Shown piece by piece: positions 1 through 6,929 of a DNA stretch of 25,963 nt; within the stretch, counting starts at the first letter, position 1, and each line of letters begins with the position of its first letter. The stretch is from an uncultured Saprospiraceae bacterium (GTDB lineage Bacteria > Bacteroidota > Bacteroidia > Chitinophagales > Saprospiraceae): the NCBI GenBank assembly GCA_934699305.1, contig CAKUWM010000012.1:1-25963 (forward strand). The letters run 5' to 3'. The translations under genes and the position numbers were made by a program. The notes beneath the pieces were generated by a model. It was not told where the DNA came from. It saw only the letters and a list, made by a program, of their open reading frames with translations, and did no database searches.

Positions 1-393
1 ATTACAAACCAAGAAAAAATGTATCTGCTCAAAAAAACTGGAACGAATAGATGGAATAATCATTTCACCCATTCTGGTTTCCGCTATCTGCTATTGAACC
101 TATTCTATAATAATGACAACCTTTCGGGTTTATATTGATAAAAAATGGGGTTGAATTCAGCTCGTCCAAAAAAGTATGAAAGATTATTAGAAACAATATA
201 GCTGAATAATTACATCTAACTAAATCACAACAAGTTGATTATCATATTTGTAAATATATTGATTCGTGACCATTTGAACTTCAACACAACAAAAAGTTAG
301 CTTCATATTTCTTAAAGACTATATTTTGCATAGAAGAGAAATTCAGAATAAAACTAAAACAAGATGCAAAATGATTACACCAGGAAGATTCCA
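1..393. other. Gene-poor left edge
   Basis: This stretch lies downstream of the minus-strand PorV-family gene. Plus-strand frame 1 is open from base 1 to a TGA at 136-138 (45 codons) and could be the tail of a gene entering from the left. A minus-strand frame starting near base 72 is also open to the edge. Neither shows a recognisable motif, so I do not call a gene. Bases 140-393 are very AT-rich and I see no gene, clear terminator or repeat in them. Confidence 0.5.
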
Positions 394-1497
394 TTATTCT
401 TCGGATTTATCTTTTGGTGTCAGGCTGAGTTTAAGCGAAAACACATGGGACAAACGTGTATCAGACACATTGCCAATATTGGTAAGAGCATAATCGATGT
501 TGACAGAACCTAACCCGATACCTATACCGACATTGGGTTGGAGTGTCCACGTCTTCTTGCCGGTTGTCACCTCGGTGACCTGCTGAATATTGTTGATACC
601 GCCTCGCAAGAAAAGAAGATGTTTGTAGCGGTATTCGGCTCCGATATGAGGATTGATGGATATTGGATCCGCGCTGATCAATGTATTGCGCTTGCCATCT
701 GTTGTAGCGTCCAGGTTCAATTCAAAAAGAAGTTCACCTTGCTTGCCTACTTTAGTTTTTATCCCACCGGCAAGAATAATAGTTGGGTTGGTAATCTCCG
801 TCCCTTTGACGACAACATCATTGCCGGTAGCTGTGAGCACCTCTTTATCCGCTTCGCTAAATGTACCCTTCCACGTATTGAACGTAGTGGTTATGTCTTT
901 GCCCATCACACCAAAAAACCATTTTTCACCGATGTGTTGAATGCCAAGGTCAACGCCAAAGCCGATGGCATTAGCAAAGGTTCCGATTTTGCGGCTGACC
1001 ACCTTGATACTTCCACCTACACGCCAATTGGGGTTGCTCAGGGCTCGTGCATAAGACCCAAAGATGCCGTAATCTACAGCGCTAAATGTTTTGATCCGAT
1101 CATAATTTATCTCTCCATTTTCGTCCACCAAAGACAGTGTATTTGGAATGCCATCAACACCAAACCTTATTAAACCCACAGATATCGACTGTTTGTTATT
1201 AAGTGTCTTTGCCAATCCAATATAGTCATAATTTCCTACTCCCGAAAACCAGGAGGTGTGCATGGCAGCAACCTGAAGGCCGGATTCTATCCTACTGAGA
1301 CCTGCCGGATTCCAAAATCCTGCTGTTACATCGCTTGTAGAAGCGCTTACAGAATTGCCCATAGCCAAAGACCGGGCGCCGACACCAATAGAAAGAAACT
1401 CATTGCTATACTTGACCTGGGCGAAGAGGTGTACTCCTCCAAGACATAGAATGATGATAAAACAGATATTCTTCAACTTCATTTTTTTCATTGGCAC
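394..1497 (-). CDS. PorV/PorQ-family outer-membrane protein
   Basis: This 367-residue protein has a signal peptide (positive start with several Lys, then a hydrophobic run) ending near residue 26 at LFAQ. The mature start, NEFLSIGVGARSLAMG followed by a WNPAGLS motif, is the hallmark of the PorV/PorQ family of FadL-like barrels. PorV shuttles T9SS cargo to the PorU sortase at the cell surface, and related paralogues of less certain role are common in Bacteroidota. The protein ends in alternating hydrophobic strands typical of a barrel. Three Met codons lie close together (residues 1, 3 and 6), so the exact start is uncertain by a few codons. It is divergent from ggt with about 100 bases between them. 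The family call is firm, but whether it is PorV proper, a PorV2-type paralogue or PorQ cannot be settled from the sequence alone. A PorU-like gene lies at the other end of the window. Confidence 0.85.
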   Translation of the reverse strand: MPMKKMKLKNICFIIILCLGGVHLFAQVKYSNEFLSIGVGARSLAMGNSVSASTSDVTAGFWNPAGLSRIESGLQVAAMHTSWFSGVGNYDYIGLAKTLNNKQSISVGLIRFGVDGIPNTLSLVDENGEINYDRIKTFSAVDYGIFGSYARALSNPNWRVGGSIKVVSRKIGTFANAIGFGVDLGIQHIGEKWFFGVMGKDITTTFNTWKGTFSEADKEVLTATGNDVVVKGTEITNPTIILAGGIKTKVGKQGELLFELNLDATTDGKRNTLISADPISINPHIGAEYRYKHLLFLRGGINNIQQVTEVTTGKKTWTLQPNVGIGIGLGSVNIDYALTNIGNVSDTRLSHVFSLKLSLTPKDKSEE

Positions 1498-1601
1498 AGT
1501 AAAAGTAACAGAATTAACGCTAAAATATAAACTTTAAGTGTTTAGAAATCTTTTGTAAGTAAAAAAGATGCAATTTTACAGTACAATTCAATAAGTATAT
1601 C

Positions 1602-3296
1602 ATGCGTTTTCTCCTATTAATAATGGCTCTTGCAGGCCTTTTTTCTTTACTTTCCTGCATTACTCCTATGAATACCAGCAAAAATCATGCCAAAGAAATG
1701 CATTCCATGGTGGTATGCAGCCATCCGGCAGCCGCTAAGGCAGGCAAAGATATTCTCGCTTCAGGCGGAAATGCGTATGATGCCGCTATTGCAACACAGT
1801 TTGCTCTTGCAGTGGTATATCCGCGTGCCGGCAATATAGGTGGCGGTGGATTGATGGTTGGAAGAGATGGAGACGGAAAGATTATGGCACTTGACTTTAG
1901 AGAGAAGGCGCCTCTTGCTGCTCATAAAGACATGTATTTAGATGAAAAAGGTAACATCATCCCCAATAAAAGCCTTACCGGAATATTTTCGGTGGGTGTT
2001 CCCGGCTCTGTCGATGGCATGTGGACTTTGCACCGCGAAAAGGGAAGTTTGCCCTGGTATCAGCTCATTCAACCGGCAATAGATTTGGCTCGAAATGGTG
2101 TAACCCTAACTGCCAATGAAGCAAAGCACATGAATGAATATGCGACTATCATTGATTCCGTGTCGGGATTTAGTACTGCCTATTCCAAAAAGAAATGGAA
2201 AGCAGGAGACCTCTTTATTCAGAGTAATCTGGCAAATACATTAGAACGAATAAGAGATTTTGGCCGAGATGGCTTCTATCAGGGGAAGGTTGCAGAGCAA
2301 ATCATTTATACTTCTAAAGCGCATCATGGTATAATAACCCAACAGGATTTAGATGATTATCACAGCAGGTGGCGTTTACCCATCGTATCTGACTATAAAG
2401 GATATCAGCTTTGCCTAATGCCTCCTCCATCCAGTGGCGGTGTTTTGATTGCACAGATGCTGAAAGTAATGGAAAAAATGAATCTCTCTGAAAAAGGTCA
2501 CAATACTGCACCCTATATCCATGGTATCGTAGAGATTACTCGTCGCGCTTATGCCGACAGATCAGAATATTTTGGCGACCCGGACTACGTCGTCAATCAT
2601 ATAAGTACTTTATTATCTGACAAATACATAAATGAAAAATACAACAATATTAATCCCATCAAGGCAACGCCAAGTACCGACATAAAGGCAGGTGCGGTAG
2701 AACGCATTGAAAGCTTTGAAACAACCCATTTTTCTATCGTAGATCAATGGCAAAATGCGGTAGCCGTAACGACAACACTCAATGGTAATTACGGCTCCAA
2801 AATGGTCGTTGCAGATGGCGGCTTTCTCCTCAATAATGAAATGGATGACTTCAGTGTCAAGCCCGGGAGTCCCAATCAATTCGGGCTCGTGGGCGGCGAA
2901 GCCAACAGTATTCAACCCGGAAAAAGAATGTTGAGCAGCATGTCTCCCACCATCGTCAGCAAGGATGGCAAGTTGTATGCCGTAGTAGGAACTCCGGGCG
3001 GCTCCACCATCATTACCGTCAACCTACAGACCATCGTCAATTTAATAGACTTTAATATGAGCATGGAAGAAGCAGTTCTTGCTCCAAAGATGCATAGCCA
3101 ATGGCTTCCCGATGAGGTCTATCTTGAAAAAAACAAGTTTGACCCAACTATCATTCATCAATTAGAAAAAATGGGACACGTCGTCAAAGAAGTCAATGCA
3201 TTAGGTAAGTTAGACTGCATCAAAGTATTGAAGGATGGAAGTCTCGAAGGCGGCACGGATCCATCCAAAGGAGATGGAACAATTGAAGGGCTATAA
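1602..3296 (+). CDS. ggt: Gamma-glutamyltransferase, predicted lipoprotein
   Basis: This 564-residue enzyme should cleave the gamma-glutamyl bond of glutathione and related compounds, or transfer the group to amino acids or water. The family is made as a precursor that self-cleaves before a catalytic Thr. Visible landmarks are DFREKAP (substrate-carboxylate Arg at residue 100), ETTHFSIVD (nucleophile Thr374), NNEMDDFS (411-418), RMLSSMSPT (442-450, Ser445-Ser446) and TPGGS (464-468), in the family's order and spacing. The N-terminus is hydrophobic and ends in a lipobox, LLSC (16-19), so the protein is probably a periplasmic or outer-membrane lipoprotein. Length is normal for the family. It is monocistronic, divergent from the PorV-family gene and convergent with the membrane-protein gene ending at 3418. 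Confidence 0.95.
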   Translation: MRFLLLIMALAGLFSLLSCITPMNTSKNHAKEMHSMVVCSHPAAAKAGKDILASGGNAYDAAIATQFALAVVYPRAGNIGGGGLMVGRDGDGKIMALDFREKAPLAAHKDMYLDEKGNIIPNKSLTGIFSVGVPGSVDGMWTLHREKGSLPWYQLIQPAIDLARNGVTLTANEAKHMNEYATIIDSVSGFSTAYSKKKWKAGDLFIQSNLANTLERIRDFGRDGFYQGKVAEQIIYTSKAHHGIITQQDLDDYHSRWRLPIVSDYKGYQLCLMPPPSSGGVLIAQMLKVMEKMNLSEKGHNTAPYIHGIVEITRRAYADRSEYFGDPDYVVNHISTLLSDKYINEKYNNINPIKATPSTDIKAGAVERIESFETTHFSIVDQWQNAVAVTTTLNGNYGSKMVVADGGFLLNNEMDDFSVKPGSPNQFGLVGGEANSIQPGKRMLSSMSPTIVSKDGKLYAVVGTPGGSTIITVNLQTIVNLIDFNMSMEEAVLAPKMHSQWLPDEVYLEKNKFDPTIIHQLEKMGHVVKEVNALGKLDCIKVLKDGSLEGGTDPSKGDGTIEGL

Positions 3297-3318
3297 TACC
3301 AAAGAATGGGTTAATCCC

Positions 3319-3366
3319 GATTTCAGCTGTAAAGGTTTTGAAAAACCGTCTAATGCTGATTACAAG
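3319..3366 (+). repeat. 48-bp intergenic repeat, copy A
   Basis: This segment matches 6590-6637 in the same orientation with about 39 of 48 bases identical. It includes a 20-base block, TAAAGGTTTTGAAAAACCGT, that is identical in both copies and contains a short dyad (GGTTTT/AAAACC). It sits in the convergent gap between ggt and the gene ending at 3418. Confidence 0.75.
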
Positions 3367-3377
3367 TCGTAAATCAA

Positions 3378-3406
3378 CTCTGCATTAGACAAATGCTGAA
3401 TTTGGG
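3378..3406 (+). repeat. 29-bp intergenic repeat, copy A
   Basis: This copy matches 13024-13052 at 22 of 29 positions in direct orientation and also resembles 6661-6689. The shared core is ATTAGNC followed by TGC and GAAT. It contains a GCATT/AATGC dyad. It lies just beyond the stop of the minus-strand gene at 3418, so a terminator role is possible but unproven. Confidence 0.55.
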
Positions 3407-3417
3407 ATATTAGCCAA

Positions 3418-4830
3418 TTACCTTTCAATCCATTGATATTGAGAAGTGGTGTCAATATTGAAGTATTTTTTATTGATCGTTGAAACCGAAATGATTTTGA
3501 AACAATCCATGAAATTGTTTTTAGTAGTATCTGCCTGCATGGCTTTATCATCAGTTGAGATAATTTTAATGGTCCTTTGAACTTTATCATTTCTAAATGC
3601 TGACGCCATCAATGTTTCAACAGGCAATCCCCATGTCATCATATAAATGCTGTCCGTTTTGGGTGTGGCAATGACTTTGGCTTTTGTTATACCTTCTTTT
3701 TCCATTTTGTCCAACATAGCAAATGTCATATCCTTCCTTTTAATAAATGGCTTTGCCGCAACGACAATTCCTATAATATTTATAGCAAAAATCAGGATTA
3801 AAAAATAGGAAAACAGGGTGTTTTTCAGGACTTTTGGTAGTAATGTTACAATCGGGAGTCCGATTAAAATGGACAAAGGCATAAGCTCACTCCTCGAATA
3901 AAAATCTACCCACTGGTCAAAAGCAGCCACAAATAAATAATGATAACCACCAACAAAAAGAAGATATAGCGCTGAAATCAGATATTTTTTATAATACAGT
4001 AATAGGAGAAAGGACATTAAAAACAATGTGGCTGTAAGCCATAAAGGTCCCATGTATTGCCGGATTAACTCATGTATTATGGGCTTTTGAAATATTCTGA
4101 GTGGATCCGTGATTATGATATTTTGAAGTGTGGTCAGCTTATCTTGATCATACCAACCCGCCACAGTGCTTAGCAGGATTCTACCAAGAATTGCACCCGA
4201 AAGTATTCCTGAAAATAGAATTTGATTCACAGCATTTTCCTTTTTTTCATTGACTATAGTTATCATATAAATCCATGAAAACACAATGATTGGAATCATT
4301 AAAGGGTGTGTGATGACAGCTAAGAGTGAAAATATTTCAAAGGTAATCAGGCGATATTTGATTGGGAGATTGGATTTTAATTGATATCGATATATTCCCA
4401 TCCAAATAAAAAACCAAGCCATAGCTTGATGTATTTCGTTGTTGGTCCAAAAGAAAGCCGATCCTGCCATAAGAGTGTAATAAAGGGCGAGCAGCACTGC
4501 GATACCATATTCCTTCCATTTAAACACCAATAAGAGCGTAACTATTAAATAAAATATATTGAATGAAAGATTATATATAAGTAGTAAAACATTCAATGGC
4601 AAGCCCATCTCTGAACCAATCCATGGCCACATCTGCGTTATAATAGAACCATAACGATGCTCCATAATCATTGGATGCCCATTATTGAGGATATTGAATA
4701 CAATAAATGGTGCATCCAAAAACAACATTCTTGCTTGCATACACATAACAGCAAGAATCAACAGTGTTGCCATCACTACAACCGCTATCCTTCCGGCTAC
4801 TGAAGTCACATTATTAGTTTCCGATATCAT
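3418..4830 (-). CDS. Polytopic membrane protein of unknown function
   Basis: This 470-residue protein has roughly ten hydrophobic segments between residues 12 and 359. A soluble tail of about 110 residues follows and ends QYQWIER. The first loop after the N-terminal helix (about 38-80) carries a charged patch, MEHRYGS (55-61), followed by Trp-rich sequence. Overall this resembles the layout of GT-C-type glycosyltransferases or other envelope-polysaccharide membrane proteins, but I see no diagnostic motif, so the function is unknown. The gene has its own TAnnTTTG element 42 bases upstream (4872-4879), so it is probably transcribed separately from the two-gene unit behind it, whose last gene stops at 4927. 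It is convergent with ggt. Confidence 0.8.
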   Translation of the reverse strand: MISETNNVTSVAGRIAVVVMATLLILAVMCMQARMLFLDAPFIVFNILNNGHPMIMEHRYGSIITQMWPWIGSEMGLPLNVLLLIYNLSFNIFYLIVTLLLVFKWKEYGIAVLLALYYTLMAGSAFFWTNNEIHQAMAWFFIWMGIYRYQLKSNLPIKYRLITFEIFSLLAVITHPLMIPIIVFSWIYMITIVNEKKENAVNQILFSGILSGAILGRILLSTVAGWYDQDKLTTLQNIIITDPLRIFQKPIIHELIRQYMGPLWLTATLFLMSFLLLLYYKKYLISALYLLFVGGYHYLFVAAFDQWVDFYSRSELMPLSILIGLPIVTLLPKVLKNTLFSYFLILIFAINIIGIVVAAKPFIKRKDMTFAMLDKMEKEGITKAKVIATPKTDSIYMMTWGLPVETLMASAFRNDKVQRTIKIISTDDKAMQADTTKNNFMDCFKIISVSTINKKYFNIDTTSQYQWIER

Positions 4831-4871
4831 GCGTTATTGCAGTAAATTGAGGAAATATATTGATTTATATG

Positions 4872-4879
4872 CAAATGTA
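4872..4879 (-). promoter_or_regulatory. Predicted promoter -7 element (TACATTTG)
   Basis: On the minus strand the sequence reads TACATTTG, an exact match to the Bacteroidota TAnnTTTG consensus. It lies 42 bases before the ATG at 4830. No convincing -33 TTTG is seen at the usual spacing. Confidence 0.5.
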
Positions 4880-4926
4880 GGATAAGTCACCTTTTGTGGA
4901 CATTGTTATCCATGAAAATATTCTGA

Positions 4927-5880
4927 TTACTTTTTATTGAAACGATTGAATATGGATGTATATGCCTTTTTAAAAATAAGTTGAATCCAATTTCGAAGAA
5001 CCAAGGATCTGATTTCTCCATGTGCCATGACATGCTTACTATCTTCGATATAGGCTATTAATTTCTTTTGTTGCTCCGTAATTTCAACACGATGCCGGAT
5101 ATCTACAGTTAGCGAATCCGTAAATAATTTAAAGAACTCATTTTCCAGGAAATTATCCATATTGATTCCGTTCAAAACACTTATTTTCCTGAATTCTTCA
5201 TCTATCCCTTCTCCATATAGAAAGAATGGAATTCCCATTTCCAGGGAGTAATAAGCATACGAACCGGTATGATTGCTTGTCGCATACCGAAAACGACGCA
5301 TGGTATCATAAAACGTTTCAACAAAGTCAAAGTCACCGATATAACCATTGGTCACCACCTCAAATCCCGCCTCCTCAAAAATAGTATGATGCCCTTGTAA
5401 TACATCATAATAATATAAGCAAACCGTGATGGGACGATACAGTTCGGGCAACTGCCGTAAGGCTTCAGCATACTTGCGATATCCGGAACTAAAATTAAAT
5501 TCACTCGAAGAATGAGCAGGAAATGCCAGTGTACCGACACGCCCTTTGTCCGGCTCAATACCCCTTAACCGACGATATTGAGGAAATAGAGGCCCGATGG
5601 GATATGCTCTCTTTCCTGTCTGTAGTCCAAAGTTTTTAACACGATGACTATTATCCAAAAATATCAATTCATTTTCACTATCTATCAATCTATTGTAAAA
5701 ATGCTCAAACTGAAAATTAACGCCATGTTCAAGCAAACAAATATATGATATGGGAATATACGTAGGTATTCTGAATACTTGCCTGAAAATACCGGACATG
5801 CCATATAAGTCACTTAAACGGGGCTTTCCAGGATTTTTACCCTTCTGAATTTCTACATACTCGTCCGTGACCGGAATCAT
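4927..5880 (-). CDS. Putative surface-polysaccharide/glycosyltransferase-like protein
   Basis: This is a 317-residue soluble protein without signal peptide or membrane helices. Two segments stand out: GTLAFPAHSS (116-125), and a region from SNHTGSYAYY (202-211) through MGIPFFLYG (215-223). Such a Gly/Ser-rich loop, helix and Gly-x-Pro strand resembles the sugar-nucleotide-binding half of GT-B-fold transferases and of some capsule or LPS synthesis proteins; this is inference from pattern only. The C-terminus is Lys-rich and basic (FKKAYTSIFNRFNKK), which suits peripheral binding to membrane lipid. The start codon overlaps the stop of the upstream membrane-protein gene (ATGA at 5877-5880), so the two are probably co-translated. 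No enzyme activity can be assigned. Confidence 0.75.
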   Translation of the reverse strand: MIPVTDEYVEIQKGKNPGKPRLSDLYGMSGIFRQVFRIPTYIPISYICLLEHGVNFQFEHFYNRLIDSENELIFLDNSHRVKNFGLQTGKRAYPIGPLFPQYRRLRGIEPDKGRVGTLAFPAHSSSEFNFSSGYRKYAEALRQLPELYRPITVCLYYYDVLQGHHTIFEEAGFEVVTNGYIGDFDFVETFYDTMRRFRYATSNHTGSYAYYSLEMGIPFFLYGEGIDEEFRKISVLNGINMDNFLENEFFKLFTDSLTVDIRHRVEITEQQKKLIAYIEDSKHVMAHGEIRSLVLRNWIQLIFKKAYTSIFNRFNKK

Positions 5881-6563
5881 GATTCAAGTGTTTTTGTCTC
5901 CATCAGAATAAAACTTCTACTAAATATAATCAAACTGACAATCATCCAAATATGTGACAAGTCATTGGTGTTGAGATAAGGTTCTACTTGTATCTTAAAA
6001 ACAAAAAGAAGAAGTGTTAGCATACCCGCACCAATGCCCAAAAGATACCATTTACTGCCCATATCACCCGTGCTTTTGAATATTGCCAATTCTATGTATC
6101 CACATATCACGGATAGAGTAACCGCTGTATATATCGCCACCACCGTGAAATTTGGATAAATATTGATAGAAACAATTGCTATTGCCAAAAACAATACGTT
6201 TATGCCATGGTATATCTTCATCGTCTCGCTGTTATTAAACCCTCGTAGGTTATGGTGAAATGCATGTTGTAATGCGCCTCTCACAGCAAAGAAAGACCCA
6301 AGCAAAGCCAATATCCATCCCGGGACTGAATATACTATAGAAAAATATTCTTTAAACCCATGACTGAATATTCCTCCCCATACCGCGGATATTGCCGTAA
6401 AAAACAAGAAAAAACAAAAGTTGTGGATATAGTCAACATGTCCACGATGACCATTAAACACTTTCTTGCTATGATACATGCCCGTCGCACATATCAGAGC
6501 ATTGGTAAGCAAGGTCATAGGCTCCGATATATTCCATCCTGCAAATTGTACTAAAAGATACAT
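5877..6563 (-). CDS. Seven-helix membrane protein, possibly DUF6962/ceramidase-like
   Basis: This 228-residue protein has about seven hydrophobic helices (near 8-28, 47-66, 78-97, 118-136, 140-160, 168-189 and 200-220). His residues sit at helix boundaries: FSHGF (66-70, His68), QHAFHH (99-104) and LSHIWM (202-207, His204). The opening SEPMTLLTNAL and the early GGIFSHGF motif recall small seven-helix proteins of the DUF6962 type, and loosely the CREST/ceramidase hydrolases, but the full CREST metal-ligand set is not visible. The assignment is tentative. It is the first gene of a two-gene unit with the putative polysaccharide protein, overlapping it by ATGA. A TATATTTG element lies only a few bases upstream of the start. 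Confidence 0.75.
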   Translation of the reverse strand: MYLLVQFAGWNISEPMTLLTNALICATGMYHSKKVFNGHRGHVDYIHNFCFFLFFTAISAVWGGIFSHGFKEYFSIVYSVPGWILALLGSFFAVRGALQHAFHHNLRGFNNSETMKIYHGINVLFLAIAIVSINIYPNFTVVAIYTAVTLSVICGYIELAIFKSTGDMGSKWYLLGIGAGMLTLLLFVFKIQVEPYLNTNDLSHIWMIVSLIIFSRSFILMETKTLES

Positions 6564-6567
6564 CGCA

Positions 6568-6575
6568 CAAATATA
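6568..6575 (-). promoter_or_regulatory. Predicted -7 element very close to a start codon
   Basis: The minus strand reads TATATTTG, an exact TAnnTTTG match, ending only four bases before the ATG at 6563. If it is used, the transcript would be leaderless or nearly so, or the true start would lie further in. No clear -33 element is present. Confidence 0.35.
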
Positions 6576-6589
6576 CTTGTATTTATATC

Positions 6590-6637
6590 GAATTCAGAAG
6601 TAAAGGTTTTGAAAAACCGTATCGTGTTGATTACGAG
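6590..6637 (+). repeat. 48-bp intergenic repeat, copy B
   Basis: This is the partner of 3319-3366, in direct orientation, with an identical TAAAGGTTTTGAAAAACCGT block and a shared TGATTAC near the right end. It lies immediately upstream of the minus-strand gene that starts at 6563. Confidence 0.75.
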
Positions 6638-6660
6638 GGATGTCCTGATGTGCGAATCGT

Positions 6661-6689
6661 TTCCGTATTTGTCTTTTGCGGAATGTAGT
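6661..6689 (+). repeat. 29-bp intergenic hairpin repeat, copy B
   Basis: This copy matches 13024-13052 at 23 of 29 positions. It can fold as TTCCGTA/TGCGGAA with a nine-base loop, allowing one G-T wobble. Confidence 0.6.
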
Positions 6690-6782
6690 TTTGTGTCAAA
6701 AAGATATTTCCCGGTCTTATTTCATCTTGACATCACACTTAGTTTAAAATTTTGTGCTATGTGGACAAAGTAGTTGTTCTCA

Positions 6783-6813
6783 TTGCCTGAATTGCTTGTC
6801 TTTACTATGTTTG
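6783..6813 (+). promoter_or_regulatory. Predicted promoter for the GH92 gene
   Basis: TTG (6783-6785), 20 bases, then TATGTTTG (6806-6813) fits the Bacteroidota promoter consensus. The 5' leader to the ATG at 6930 would be about 110 bases. Confidence 0.5.
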
Positions 6814-6929
6814 TAATAAAAAAATGTTGTCACCTAAAATCATAGACCATCCTCCATTCTCCTAATTTTTATTACATTCGCATTGCAGACGTCAATAGTC
6901 GTTTATTGCGTTATGATAAATGAATTTTT

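Larger units (their letters stand above)
6564..6929. other. Divergent intergenic region with repeats and promoters
   Basis: This 366-base region separates the minus-strand unit starting at 6563 from the GH92 gene. It contains copy B of the 48-bp repeat, copy B of the 29-bp repeat and a predicted GH92 promoter. A 41-codon ATG frame starting at 6648 covers copy B of the 29-bp repeat and has no coding signature, so I do not call it a gene. Confidence 0.6.

Noticed and set aside
538..1173. 211-codon plus-strand frame opposite the PorV-family gene
   Set aside because: It lies wholly inside a recognisable PorV-family gene on the other strand and has no family features.
6648..6773. 41-codon ATG frame in the GH92 upstream region
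   Set aside because: It overlaps an intergenic repeat and has no signal, motif or promoter of its own.
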